From NCBI GenBank assembly GCA_902494585.1, contig CABUUD010000011.1:1-34636 (forward strand): 34,636 bases of DNA, read 5' to 3'. The position numbers were made by a program, and so were the translations under genes. Source of the DNA: an uncultured Collinsella sp. (lineage in GTDB: Bacteria > Actinomycetota > Coriobacteriia > Coriobacteriales > Coriobacteriaceae). This document shows, one piece after another, positions 14,964 to 22,350 of the stretch (the stretch's first letter is position 1; each line of letters opens with the position of its first letter). The notes beneath the pieces are model-generated. The model saw only the letters and a list, made by a program, of their open reading frames with translations. It had not been told where the DNA came from and searched no databases.

Positions 14964-15644
14964 ATGCGACCGCTCATCATCATGCATGGCGAGAACATCG
15001 ACTGGTGCCATACCGTCATCAGAATGCTGATGTATCTGGTGGGCGTTGCAGTACTGGCACTCGGTATGAGTCTCCAGACGGCATCCGGCCTGGGCGTCGC
15101 CGCGCTCACGTGCTTTGCCACAACCCTATCCATGCTCACTGGCAAGACGCTCGGCTTTTGGATCACCGCAACCTACGTCGCCTACATCGTGGCGCAATTA
15201 GCCATCTTGCGAAGCGAGTTCCAGCCGCGCATCCTGCTCGAGTTGTTCTTCTCAACGCTGATTGGCGGCTTGACCGACCTCTTCATGGCGGTCAACCCAC
15301 TGCATCCCACGGCACTCCCCACACAGATTGCGACCATGCTGCTCTCCCTCGCTGTCACCGCATTTGGCGTAAGTCTCGTCATCAACATGGGCGTTGTCCC
15401 CAACGCGCCCGACGGCTTGGTGCAAGTCATTGCCGAAAAGCTTAAACGCCGCTTTGGTGACGTAAAAGTCGTGTTTGATTGCTCACATGTCGCCGCCTCG
15501 CTCGCGTTGTCGCTGATCTTTATGTACAACCTGGGCGGCTTTGGCGTCACGACCGCCATCTCGGCACTGTTCCTGGGCCATGTCATCAACGTCGCCAACA
15601 AGCTGTTCGCCCAGCGCTTTATCCGCGCGGCATTCGGAAAATAG
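14964..15644 (+). CDS. YczE/YitT-like integral membrane protein
   Basis: 226 residues with about five or six hydrophobic segments (VIRMLMYLVGVAVLALGMSL, FWITATYVAYIVAQLAI, QIATMLLSLAVTAFGVSLV, AASLALSLIFMYNLGGFGV). It resembles the YczE/YyaS family of unknown biochemical function, including the LGMSLQTASGLGVAALTCFAT and NAPDGLVQVIAEK regions. Its promoter carries both operator types and its leader carries all the RNA modules of kdgK-eda, so it belongs to the KDG regulon; a role in moving KDG, uronates or a by-product across the membrane is a reasonable guess but unproven. The ATG at 14964 has GAAAGGACGGG upstream. Monocistronic. Confidence 0.7.
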   Translation: MRPLIIMHGENIDWCHTVIRMLMYLVGVAVLALGMSLQTASGLGVAALTCFATTLSMLTGKTLGFWITATYVAYIVAQLAILRSEFQPRILLELFFSTLIGGLTDLFMAVNPLHPTALPTQIATMLLSLAVTAFGVSLVINMGVVPNAPDGLVQVIAEKLKRRFGDVKVVFDCSHVAASLALSLIFMYNLGGFGVTTAISALFLGHVINVANKLFAQRFIRAAFGK

Positions 15645-15670
15645 CACCACCGTAAGAACCCGCGAACAGC

Positions 15671-15740
15671 GCTATACGTTGCTATATCTCACCATACTTT
15701 GCTATATCTTGCTATACTTTGCTATATCTTGCTATATCTT
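15671..15740 (+). repeat. Seven 10-bp tandem repeats
   Basis: Exact 10-base periodicity: units GCTATACGTT, GCTATATCTC, ACCATACTTT, GCTATATCTT, GCTATACTTT, GCTATATCTT, GCTATATCTT. The array ends 17 bases before the ATPase start and is AT-rich against a GC-rich background. One unit per helical turn places all copies on one DNA face, suiting cooperative protein binding; each unit also contains a -10-like TATA(C/T)T, so copy number could tune transcription. Confidence 0.9.
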
Positions 15741-15757
15741 GAGCAAAGGTGGCTCAC

Positions 15758-16849
15758 ATGCAAACAAACCCTTTTAAGCCCACAGCAGGTAAAACACCTC
15801 CCACGATTATCGGCCGCGAAGATGTACTTGAAGAATTCAGTGAAGGCCTCACCAACGGGCCTGGTGCCCCTGGGCGCCTAATGCGCATAGCCGGCGTCCG
15901 TGGAACGGGCAAGACGGTCCTCCTTGACGAGTGCTCACGTTTGGCGCAAAGCCGTGGCTGGACGGTCATAAAAGAGGTCGCAACCGAGGGACTTTGCCAG
16001 CGCATTCTCGAACAGCTGCAGCCCAAATTCCAGGCCAAGCACGCCAGATTTGAGCCCACCGTAGCTGGCATATCCATCGGCAGCATAGACATTGAGCGAA
16101 TCGGCCCATCGCTACGCGACGCCATGAGACAGACAATATCCAAGAATGAAAATGGCCTGCTCATCACTCTCGACGAGGTTCAAGACGCAGAGCTCGATGA
16201 GGTCCGAACGCTCTCCATTGCGATTCAGCAGGTTATCGGCGAAGACCTTGATATCGCCTTTGTTTTTGCTGGGCTGCCTTCGATGATTGAAAGCATCATC
16301 AACGGAAAGACACTTACGTTTTTGCGCCGTGCCCTCCCCTTTGACCTGAAGGCTGTGGCAGTAACCGAAGTGTCGTACTCCCTCGAGGAAACCATTGAAG
16401 CGTCTGGCATGGAGTTGCAGCCAGGTATTGCCGGCCAACTTGCCGAGGCAACGCAAGGTTATCCTTTCATGATCCAACTCGTTGGATACTACGCATGGCA
16501 GTTGGCAAGACGCGCACATACACCGATTATTGGAGAAGAAGAAGCCGAGCGCGGCATTGCAACGGCACGCGAACGCTTCTGTGCCATGGTGATTGAACCC
16601 GCGCTACAGCGCATTCCGCCCACGTGCATCGCTTATCTGCTGAGCATGGCATCTTTGGGGCAGACGAGCTCGACCAGCATGGTTGCCGATGCCCTAAACA
16701 AAACGCCTCAACAGGTGAGTTCCGTCCGCAGCCGCCTGTTAAGAGAATCGATTATCGAGGCTCCCTCGTACGGCAAGGTCTCATTTGCCATCCCCTACAT
16801 GCGCGACTACCTCTACGAGCACAAAGCCGAACTGGAAGTTGAACTGTAG
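15758..16849 (+). CDS. AAA ATPase with C-terminal winged helix
   Basis: 363-residue STAND/archaeal-type ATPase. Walker A GVRGTGKT (46-53, K52), Walker B LLITLDEVQD (D139, E140), sensor-like FVFAGLPS, an ATQGYPFMIQLVGYYAW helical region, and a terminal winged helix (SMVADALNKTPQQVSSVRSRLL). This Orc1/Cdc6-like layout is common in gut actinobacteria as stand-alone genes of unknown role; DNA-binding, element maintenance or defence are all possible. I take the ATG at 15758 because AGGTGG lies five bases before it; a GTG at 15749 is the alternative. It sits directly behind the 10-bp repeat array and next to a degraded integrase, and may be cargo of that element. Confidence 0.75.
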   Translation: MQTNPFKPTAGKTPPTIIGREDVLEEFSEGLTNGPGAPGRLMRIAGVRGTGKTVLLDECSRLAQSRGWTVIKEVATEGLCQRILEQLQPKFQAKHARFEPTVAGISIGSIDIERIGPSLRDAMRQTISKNENGLLITLDEVQDAELDEVRTLSIAIQQVIGEDLDIAFVFAGLPSMIESIINGKTLTFLRRALPFDLKAVAVTEVSYSLEETIEASGMELQPGIAGQLAEATQGYPFMIQLVGYYAWQLARRAHTPIIGEEEAERGIATARERFCAMVIEPALQRIPPTCIAYLLSMASLGQTSSTSMVADALNKTPQQVSSVRSRLLRESIIEAPSYGKVSFAIPYMRDYLYEHKAELEVEL

Positions 16850-16869
16850 AAACGGCAACTGCCCTGCAA

Positions 16870-16992
16870 GACGAAAACCGTTTTCGTACGGATTAAAGCA
16901 GACGTAAACGATTTTCGTCTTGATTTGCGCACGGAATTAAGACGTAAATTGCGCTTTCGTACGCTTATTACCAGACGCAAATTGTTTTCGTC
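16870..16992. repeat. Cluster of four short palindromes
   Basis: ACGAAAACCGTTTTCGT (16871-16887), GACGTAAACGATTTTCGTC (16901-16919), GACGTAAATTGCGCTTTCGT (16941-16960) and GACGCAAATTGTTTTCGTC (16974-16992) share a GACGNAAA..TTTCGTC plan at irregular 30-40 base spacing. A half copy (GACGAAAAG) follows at 17014. They lie between the ATPase and the integrase remnant and may be binding sites for an element-encoded protein. Confidence 0.75.
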
Positions 16993-18291
16993 CGGCCATG
17001 CGTCCCCAATCTAGACGAAAAGAGCCCCGAGCTCGTATTGAACTGCATCCCAATTCTTGGACGGGCGCCGATGCCCTGATCTCTGCCATGTCGAGGTGCG
17101 AGATCAAATCCTTGGCGCGCTCGCCGGAGTGGTATGCCTTGTTCGGCGCCACCTTCCTGTAGAGCTTCTTGAGCTTCGTCTTCCCCTTGTTGCCCGGCGG
17201 CATCTCCGTCTCAGGTGGCAGCCCTAGGAAGGACAGGACGCCGGGCAGGTCGCACAGCATCACGTCCTCGATGTCGGCCTTGGCCGCCAGGTCGACGACT
17301 CTCTGCGCTGTCGGCGAGATGTTCGGGGTGCTGCTACCGCCCGCTGGTTCGGAAGCTGGCGGGCAGTAGCGGGCAGTAGCGGCAGTAGCGGTGTGGCTCG
17401 ATAGGCCCGAATATCCGTAAGGAAGGTGCTCGCTCTCATATGTGCTGATATGCCTCGCCTCGCGAACCTTGGGATGCTTCCTGAGGTAATCCCTCAATTC
17501 GAGCCACTCTTTATGCTCATAACGCTTCGAAATCGTTTCCCCGTCGACAGTTTCCTTCACATAATGGTATGTTCGAACGCCTTCGAACTTGCCGAACCCG
17601 TTCTCGACGCTGAAGTTTCTGAACCAGCGCGAAAACCCATTCAGGTCCATGAAGTTGACTTGGGGATGCCTGTCTTTCGTTCGTTCGAATGAGTGGACGA
17701 GCGGAGTGCCTTTGACTTGTTCCAGGCCGAAGGCTTCCATTTCGCGGGCCTGCTCCTTTTTCCAGAATTCGAGATACGACGTCAGCGTCTCGCTTATCGA
17801 GATCCTCCGCACGCTTTTCTTGCTTTTGGGCGAGCGAACGCTTCGATCGGCCGCGAACTGCTGCTCAATGAGGATGCTTCTGTTCTCGACGGAGACATCG
17901 GACCACGTCATCCCGAGGGCTTCTGCCCTTCTCATGTCGGTGTCGAGCATGAGCATCACGCATGTGATGTGCGCGTCCGGTTCTCGATTGAGTAGGATGT
18001 CGAGTAGGCGAGCGGCGTGATGGTTCCTTCGCGGTTGTCGTGGAACTTTTTTGCGTACGAGCCGACGGTGTCCCTCGATTTTTGGACGTAGGTGCCGCTG
18101 TTGAGTTCTGCCTTGTAGGCTTCGAGTGCGGCGTCGACCTCTCGGCTTTTGGTGGTATGTATGGTCTGCCACGGCGAATAGCGGTATTTGCCCGTGACCG
18201 GATCCTTGCCGAGGCTGTGACGGTAGCGCCACGTGTATTTGTCGCGGCGCTGCTTCGTTCCTTTGCCTATGACGAGAGGTCGGTCGTTCAT
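16937..18291 (-). pseudogene. Degraded tyrosine integrase
   Basis: The N-terminus (ATG 18291, AAGGAA upstream) reads as an integrase arm-binding domain (YTWRYRHSLGKDPVTGKYRY, then SYAKKFHDN) and stops in that frame near 17956. The catalytic part continues in another frame (LLDILL, LMLDTDMRRAEALGMTWSDV with the first catalytic Arg, KSKKSVRRISI). Most of the core-binding domain between them is missing, so there is a deletion plus frameshift. Near the second catalytic box, GYSGL runs into SSHTATAATAR, encoded by three GGGCAGTAGC-type repeats, instead of the expected HELRHT; no catalytic Tyr follows. The last 110 codons (VVDLAAKADIEDVMLCDLPG and on) are of unknown origin. Not expected to be active. 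Confidence 0.8.
17361..17390. repeat. Short tandem repeat inside the integrase remnant
   Basis: GGGCAGTAGC twice, then GGCAGTAGCGG. It sits exactly where the integrase box II motif should be and may mark a slippage or deletion junction. Confidence 0.75.
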
Positions 18292-18364
18292 CGTGTTCCT
18301 TGCCTGAAGTGCCTGAGAATCGCGCTCGGTTGCGCGGAATGGCGCAAAGGGCTGGGGCGGGTGG

Positions 18365-18416
18365 GCATTACCCTTGGTGGTGGGCCCTGCGTGGGGTCAC
18401 ACCCCAAGGGTAATGC
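18365..18416. repeat. Inverted repeat before the integrase
   Basis: GCATTACCCTTGG pairs perfectly with CCAAGGGTAATGC, with GGCGG/CCGCC outside. It lies about 70 bases upstream of the integrase start, between the gene and the attachment site. Possible control site or former excisionase region; no excisionase gene is visible. Confidence 0.6.
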
Positions 18417-18443
18417 TCCGCCTGACCGCTTTCAAGCTCGTTG

Positions 18444-18544
18444 TGGGTCGAATTTGGGTCGAATTATTCCGCGTACTTTTCTTTCGTAAATCTATGAAAA
18501 CATCAAATGACCTGGAGTTATATTGACTTCAATTTGGGTCGAAA
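18444..18544. other. Candidate integrase arm-binding direct repeats
   Basis: TGGGTCGAAT occurs at 18444 and 18455, and TGGGTCGAAA at 18535, all in the same orientation, 30-130 bases from the tRNA fragment. Short direct repeats between an integrase gene and its core site are typical arm sites. Confidence 0.5.
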
Positions 18545-18572
18545 TGTCTGAATGAAACAACGTCGTAGCGAC

Positions 18573-18617
18573 CTCATAACCCGAAGGTCGGTGGTTCAAA
18601 TCCGCCCCCCGCGACCA
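18573..18617 (+). other. tRNA 3' fragment, probable attachment site
   Basis: From CTCATAACCCG (anticodon loop with CAU) through the T arm (GGTGG TTCAAAT CCGCC) to the acceptor strand CCCCGCG, A and CCA, this matches the 3' half of a CAU-anticodon tRNA of methionine type. The 5' side does not continue the tRNA: the strand before the anticodon loop is GCGAC, not complementary to CCCG, and no D arm is present. This is what an integrase crossover in the tRNA anticodon loop leaves at the far end of an element. The intact tRNA should lie to the left of the element but is not in this window. Confidence 0.8.
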
Positions 18618-18626
18618 TGAAACTTC

Positions 18627-18658
18627 AGGTCGGAAGCATAAAAGCTCCCGACCTTTTT
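18627..18658 (+). terminator. Terminator of the tRNA fragment
   Basis: AGGTCGG / CCGACCT with an inner AGC/GCT, then TTTTTCTTT. It would originally have ended the tRNA transcript. The remaining bases to 18876 hold nothing I can identify. Confidence 0.8.
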
Positions 18659-18876
18659 CTTTGTCTAGGGGTTTCGGCATCTCTCGTTCTTTGGGTACCT
18701 CGAGGCGGGCAATCAGATAGATGCTTACGAGTATCATAGGGTCTTTTTACGTCGCGGTCGTGTCTCGTACTGGTGCGCCGCTCTTTGTGGGACGTGTCAC
18801 TTTGCCATAGGTTGTCCGGCGGCGGGGCGCAGGTCGTTCCCCGTGGCGTCGCTCCTTTCGACGCTACGCTGCCTGG

Positions 18877-19185
18877 CTACTCGTTCCACTGGTGCTTTTT
18901 CATGTCGACGCAGCCGTTGTCTCGGAAGGCGACTCCTTCCTCCGTCAGTAGTGCTCGCTGGTCGGGGAAGTTTGGCGCGAGGCGTCCCGCGTGGTTGACG
19001 ACGCGGTGGCAGGGATAATCGCCGTAGCGATCCGCCTCGCTCAGCACCGCTCCGACCAGGCGAGAGTTTTTCTCCCTGCCGATGAGGCGCGCTATCTGAC
19101 CGTACGAGGCGACGCATCCCGCCGGAATCTCTGCCACGACGGAGAGAATCTCATAAACCAAATCTTCGTCCAGGACTTTTCCCAT
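18877..19185 (-). CDS. MGMT-type alkyltransferase domain protein
   Basis: 102 residues, equal to the isolated DNA-binding/active-site domain of O6-methylguanine-DNA methyltransferases. It has the helix-turn-helix (SYGQIARLIG), NSRLVGAVLS and the acceptor motif DYPCHRVVN with the cysteine present (C59). Short proteins of this size are usually alkyltransferase-like proteins with Trp at that position; the retained Cys leaves methyl transfer possible. The terminal glutamate loop of full-length Ogt is not evident. Stand-alone or last in the MFS-CBS series; a 174-base gap before it shows nothing I recognise. The ATG at 19185 has only a weak GGGAG upstream. Confidence 0.8.
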   Translation of the reverse strand: MGKVLDEDLVYEILSVVAEIPAGCVASYGQIARLIGREKNSRLVGAVLSEADRYGDYPCHRVVNHAGRLAPNFPDQRALLTEEGVAFRDNGCVDMKKHQWNE

Positions 19186-19359
19186 CGTATCGCTCCCGTG
19201 TTCGCTTTTGCCTTCGGGGGCGCGGCGCCGATCACCCGTGCTGCGATTTTCGCAGCTCCCCTTACCGAAGCATCGAGGGAAAGCGCGTGCGTGTCAAGGT
19301 TGTCTGGTCCAGTTGCTGGCTCGATGCCTCGAGATGTTCGCCTCAAGTGCGACCTGCCC

Positions 19360-19866
19360 CTATTGGAAAAGGATGCCGAAGATGTATTTGGTGATGGCGG
19401 AGCGGCGGATGACCCCCACGAGTTTGCCCTCGTCATCAACCACAGGAAGCTTCTTGAACTTCTTCTTCGCCAGCAGCGCGGCGACGCGGGCGATGCTCTG
19501 CTCGGGACGGGCACACACTACCTGGCGCGTCGCGAAATCCATGACGCAGCGATCCTTCAGGTCTTCGATGCGCTGCTCAAGGCTCTGATCGTCGAAGTAC
19601 AGCATGGACGCGTCGCCGCCCGTGAAGATGGTGTGAGCGCGATGCTGCGCGATGGCTCCCATGACATCGCCGTCGGAGATGAACCCGACCACCTGGTTGC
19701 GCTCATCGATTACGGGCATGCTGCTCACCTCGTTTTCGGCGAGCATGCGCACCACGTCGGAAATCGTGCAATCCTGCGTGCAGGTGAACGGCTCTTCAAT
19801 CATGATGCTCGAAACGGGCGTCCCCTCGAGCTCGAGCGGGATGCGCTCGGACAGAATCTCGGACAT
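19360..19866 (-). CDS. Two-CBS-domain protein
   Basis: 168 residues made of two CBS modules (about 17-75 and 100-165), with IMIEEPFTCTQDCTISDVVRML, SMPVIDERNQVVGFISDGDV, and KLPVVDDEGKLVGVIRRSAI. CBS pairs bind adenine nucleotides and sense cell energy state. The start ATG at 19866 is three bases after the MFS gene stop and its AAGGAGG lies in the end of that gene, so the two are translationally linked. It probably modulates the exporter or acts as a stand-alone sensor; the partner is unknown. Confidence 0.85.
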   Translation of the reverse strand: MSEILSERIPLELEGTPVSSIMIEEPFTCTQDCTISDVVRMLAENEVSSMPVIDERNQVVGFISDGDVMGAIAQHRAHTIFTGGDASMLYFDDQSLEQRIEDLKDRCVMDFATRQVVCARPEQSIARVAALLAKKKFKKLPVVDDEGKLVGVIRRSAITKYIFGILFQ

Positions 19867-19869
19867 CGC

Positions 19870-21309
19870 TTATGCCTCCTTCGTTTTCGGTGCGGTTTTC
19901 TTGGTGCGCACGCTGAATATGGCGCAGATAAGGGAAACGAGGCCGATTGCCGCGCACACCTTGTAAGCGACGCCCGCGCCCACGGCGGTGGCTACTTGGA
20001 TGCTCGCATCGACGCCGGCCGACGCGGTGACGCTTGTCATGATCGTGATGATGAGCGCCGTGCACAAACCGCCGGCGACCTGGCGGCCGGTGTTCGCGAT
20101 GGCGTTGCCGTGGGCGATCATGTCATTTTTCAAGGCATTGACACCCCATGTGTTCACCGGCATGTTCGCGAGCGACTGGCCGGCGGACTGCAGCATGCAG
20201 AACAGCGCAACCACCAAGATGGGCGTGTTTACCGTCGAAAGCGAGAGCAGGAATAGGGCGCCGGTCATGAGGGCCAGGCCGACGATCGAGATGGCACGCG
20301 GACCGAATTTGTCGAACACCACGCCGGAGATAGGGCTGATGATGATGCCCACCGCCGCGGCGGGAAGCATGGCCATGCCGGTTTCGAAGGCCGAAGCGCC
20401 AAGCGAGGTTTGCAGCAGCAACGGCAACAGCGTGTTGGTGACCAGGCATGCGGCGTTGATGAGCGTGACGATGATGGCGGCCACGCGGAACTCGCGCGTC
20501 TTGAGCGTGCCCAGTTGAAGCAGCGGGTCCTCGATTTTGCCCTGGCGTACGACGAACAGCACCAAGCACACGACACCCGCGACGATCGAGCCGAGCACCA
20601 CGGGGTTGCCCCAACCCATCGACGAGGCGCTCGAGAACCCGTAGAGAAGTCCGCCGAAGGCGATGGTGGAGAGGACGACCGAGGGCAGGTCGAGCTTGGG
20701 GTTCTTCAGCTCGCCCACGTTTTTCAGCATGAACACGCCCAGCACCAGCACGAGAATTGCGAGGGGGACGATGGCGCCGATCATGGTGCGCCAGCCGTAC
20801 GTGTCGATCACCGCACCGCCTACGACGGGGCCGACCGCGGGACCCGCCGACATGACGATGCCCGCCATGCCCATAGCCGTTCCTCGTTTCTCGACGGGGA
20901 ACACCAGCATGGGAACCACCGAGACAAGCGGCATGAGCACGCCTGAGCCCGCCGCTTGCAACACGCGACCGATGATGAGGAACAGAAAATCAGGGGCTGC
21001 GGCGCACAGCAGCGTGCCCAGCGCGAACACCAGCGTCGCCCCGAAGAATAGCGCGCGGGTGCTGAACTTGTCGATAAGGAACGCCGAAACGGGGACCATG
21101 ATGCCGCTCACCAGCGGGTATATGGACATGATCCACTGGGCAGTCGAGGCATCGATGGCGAAATCGGACATGATGACCGGCAGCGCAGGCGACATCACCG
21201 TTTGGTTCAGTAGCGCCAAGAAGGCACCCAGGACGACGACCGCGACGATGCGGATCTGGGTACCGGTAATGCGCCCATTGGCGGGCGCGACCGTACAATT
21301 ATCAGACAT
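19870..21309 (-). CDS. MFS exporter, DHA2 (EmrB/QacA-like) family
   Basis: 479-residue membrane protein with about 14 hydrophobic segments, the DHA2 layout. It has the LNQTVMSPALPVIMSDF start of helix 1, IIGRVLQAAGSG, and the antiporter motif C region GIVMSAGPAVGPVVGG. Predicted drug/proton antiport from the cytoplasm. The ATG at 21309 is preceded by GAAGGA. It is the first gene of a pair with the CBS protein. A 7-pair palindrome at 21372-21392 may be its operator. Substrate unknown. Confidence 0.9.
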   Translation of the reverse strand: MSDNCTVAPANGRITGTQIRIVAVVVLGAFLALLNQTVMSPALPVIMSDFAIDASTAQWIMSIYPLVSGIMVPVSAFLIDKFSTRALFFGATLVFALGTLLCAAAPDFLFLIIGRVLQAAGSGVLMPLVSVVPMLVFPVEKRGTAMGMAGIVMSAGPAVGPVVGGAVIDTYGWRTMIGAIVPLAILVLVLGVFMLKNVGELKNPKLDLPSVVLSTIAFGGLLYGFSSASSMGWGNPVVLGSIVAGVVCLVLFVVRQGKIEDPLLQLGTLKTREFRVAAIIVTLINAACLVTNTLLPLLLQTSLGASAFETGMAMLPAAAVGIIISPISGVVFDKFGPRAISIVGLALMTGALFLLSLSTVNTPILVVALFCMLQSAGQSLANMPVNTWGVNALKNDMIAHGNAIANTGRQVAGGLCTALIITIMTSVTASAGVDASIQVATAVGAGVAYKVCAAIGLVSLICAIFSVRTKKTAPKTKEA

Positions 21310-21371
21310 AAGCTTCCTTCGTATCTATTCGATTCTTCGCCGAAGGCGCGCCGGCCCACGGGCGAAATAAC

Positions 21372-21392
21372 ATGCACGTGCTATGCGTGCAT
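21372..21392. promoter_or_regulatory. Possible operator of the MFS gene
   Basis: ATGCACG tgctatg CGTGCAT, a perfect inverted repeat about 65 bases upstream of the MFS start. The rest of 21310-21829 (520 bases) has a GGCCCC/GGGGCC hairpin at 21452-21470 and no convincing gene. Confidence 0.35.
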
Positions 21393-21829
21393 CAGATACG
21401 ACAGGAAGAAAGCGGCTGCTCAGAGCGCACTTGGGGAACAACAGGAGAGGCCCCGTATACCAGGGGCCGCCGAATTGCGATGTATGCTTTGGTCAAATCC
21501 TTCATAGCGGGGAGGTATTCTAGCAGCCGTCTTCGCCCCTTTCAAGGGATGTAACCCAGACGTTGATTTTCTTCACCGAGGCGCCATCGTTGACGGGTGG
21601 CGTGCTTCTCTATCGCCACACCGCGGGGCGAGGGAACGCCGCGGCGAGCTTGTACATCGGCTATGTGTGCAGCTGCGAGCGTGTCGCCGGCGCGCGCTGG
21701 GCGCCAGTCCGATCCGGCCGACTCTTGCCGACGGTCGGTCGCCGTCCTCCTCCATCTCCGCCTGCTCTGTTTTTGCTCGGCTCCCTTGTCGTATCATGGA
21801 CGGACGAGAATTGAGCGAAGGCGGTACGT

Positions 21830-22171
21830 ATGAACATCCAGATATTCGGCACGAAGAAAAGCTTCGATACTAAGAAGGCGCAGCGCTATTTCAAGGAACG
21901 TCGTGTGAAGTTCCAGTTCATCGACTTGAAGGAAAAGGGGATGAGCAAAGGCGAGCTCGAAAGCGTGGCGCGCGCCGTCGGCGGGATCGACGCTGTGATC
22001 GATCCAAAGGCGAAAGATGCCGACACGGTTGCGCTCGTACAGTATCTTGCTGCCGACCAGAAGTTCGAAAAGGTGCTCGATAACCAGCAGATTCTTCGTG
22101 AGCCCATCGTTCGCAACGGCCGCCAGGCAACCGTTGGCTACGAGCCTGACGTGTGGAAGGGCTGGGAATAA
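21830..22171 (+). CDS. ArsC/Spx-fold protein lacking the active cysteine
   Basis: 113 residues with the thioredoxin-like ArsC/YffB fold: N-terminal strand MNIQIFGTKKSFDTKKAQRY, KEKGMSKGELESV, then REPIVRNG and GYEPDVWKGWE at the end. In relatives the loop after the first strand carries one or two cysteines (GxxxC or CxxC); here position 11 is Ser (AGC) and there is no Cys anywhere in the protein. Arsenate reduction by the usual thiol chemistry is therefore ruled out; a Spx-like protein-binding or glutathione-independent role may remain. It stands alone, transcribed on plus, convergent with the dehydratase gene. Confidence 0.8.
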   Translation: MNIQIFGTKKSFDTKKAQRYFKERRVKFQFIDLKEKGMSKGELESVARAVGGIDAVIDPKAKDADTVALVQYLAADQKFEKVLDNQQILREPIVRNGRQATVGYEPDVWKGWE

Positions 22172-22190
22172 AGCGGCTGGGAATAAAGTG

Positions 22191-22232
22191 AAGCGCCCAC
22201 GCCCGTGGTTTTATCCACGGACGCGGGCGCTT
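22191..22232 (+). terminator. Hairpin after the ArsC-like gene
   Basis: AAGCGCCC / GGGCGCTT and CCGTGG / CCACGG in one stem with two mismatches, 20 bases after the stop. No T tract follows, so termination efficiency is uncertain. Confidence 0.5.
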
Positions 22233-22287
22233 GCGTAAGACGTCTCTTGTCGTTTGAGTGGAGCGCCCCGGCGGCGCTGAACAACGC

Positions 22288-22310
22288 GCCCCGGTGACTC
22301 GGGGCTCTTT
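22288..22310. terminator. Hairpin between convergent ArsC-like and ilvD-type genes
   Basis: GCCCCG gtgact CGGGGC followed by TCTTT on the plus strand. Short, weak terminator candidate. Confidence 0.45.
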
Positions 22311-22350
22311 GTGCCGCACATCTATGAGAGGGAATCGATGCGCACGGGCG

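Noticed and set aside
16870..16992. CRISPR array
   Set aside because: Units differ in sequence, are palindromic along their whole length, have irregular spacing, and no cas gene is present.
18573..18617. Functional tRNA-Met gene
   Set aside because: The 5' acceptor strand and D arm are missing, and the base stretch before the anticodon loop does not pair with CCCG after it.
18492..18737. 81-codon minus-strand frame reading SRGADLNHRPSGYEV
   Set aside because: It is the antisense translation of the tRNA fragment, a well-known annotation artefact.
21372..21814. Small open frames upstream of the ArsC-like gene
   Set aside because: Several overlapping frames in all directions, none with a ribosome site or motif; typical of non-coding GC-rich DNA.
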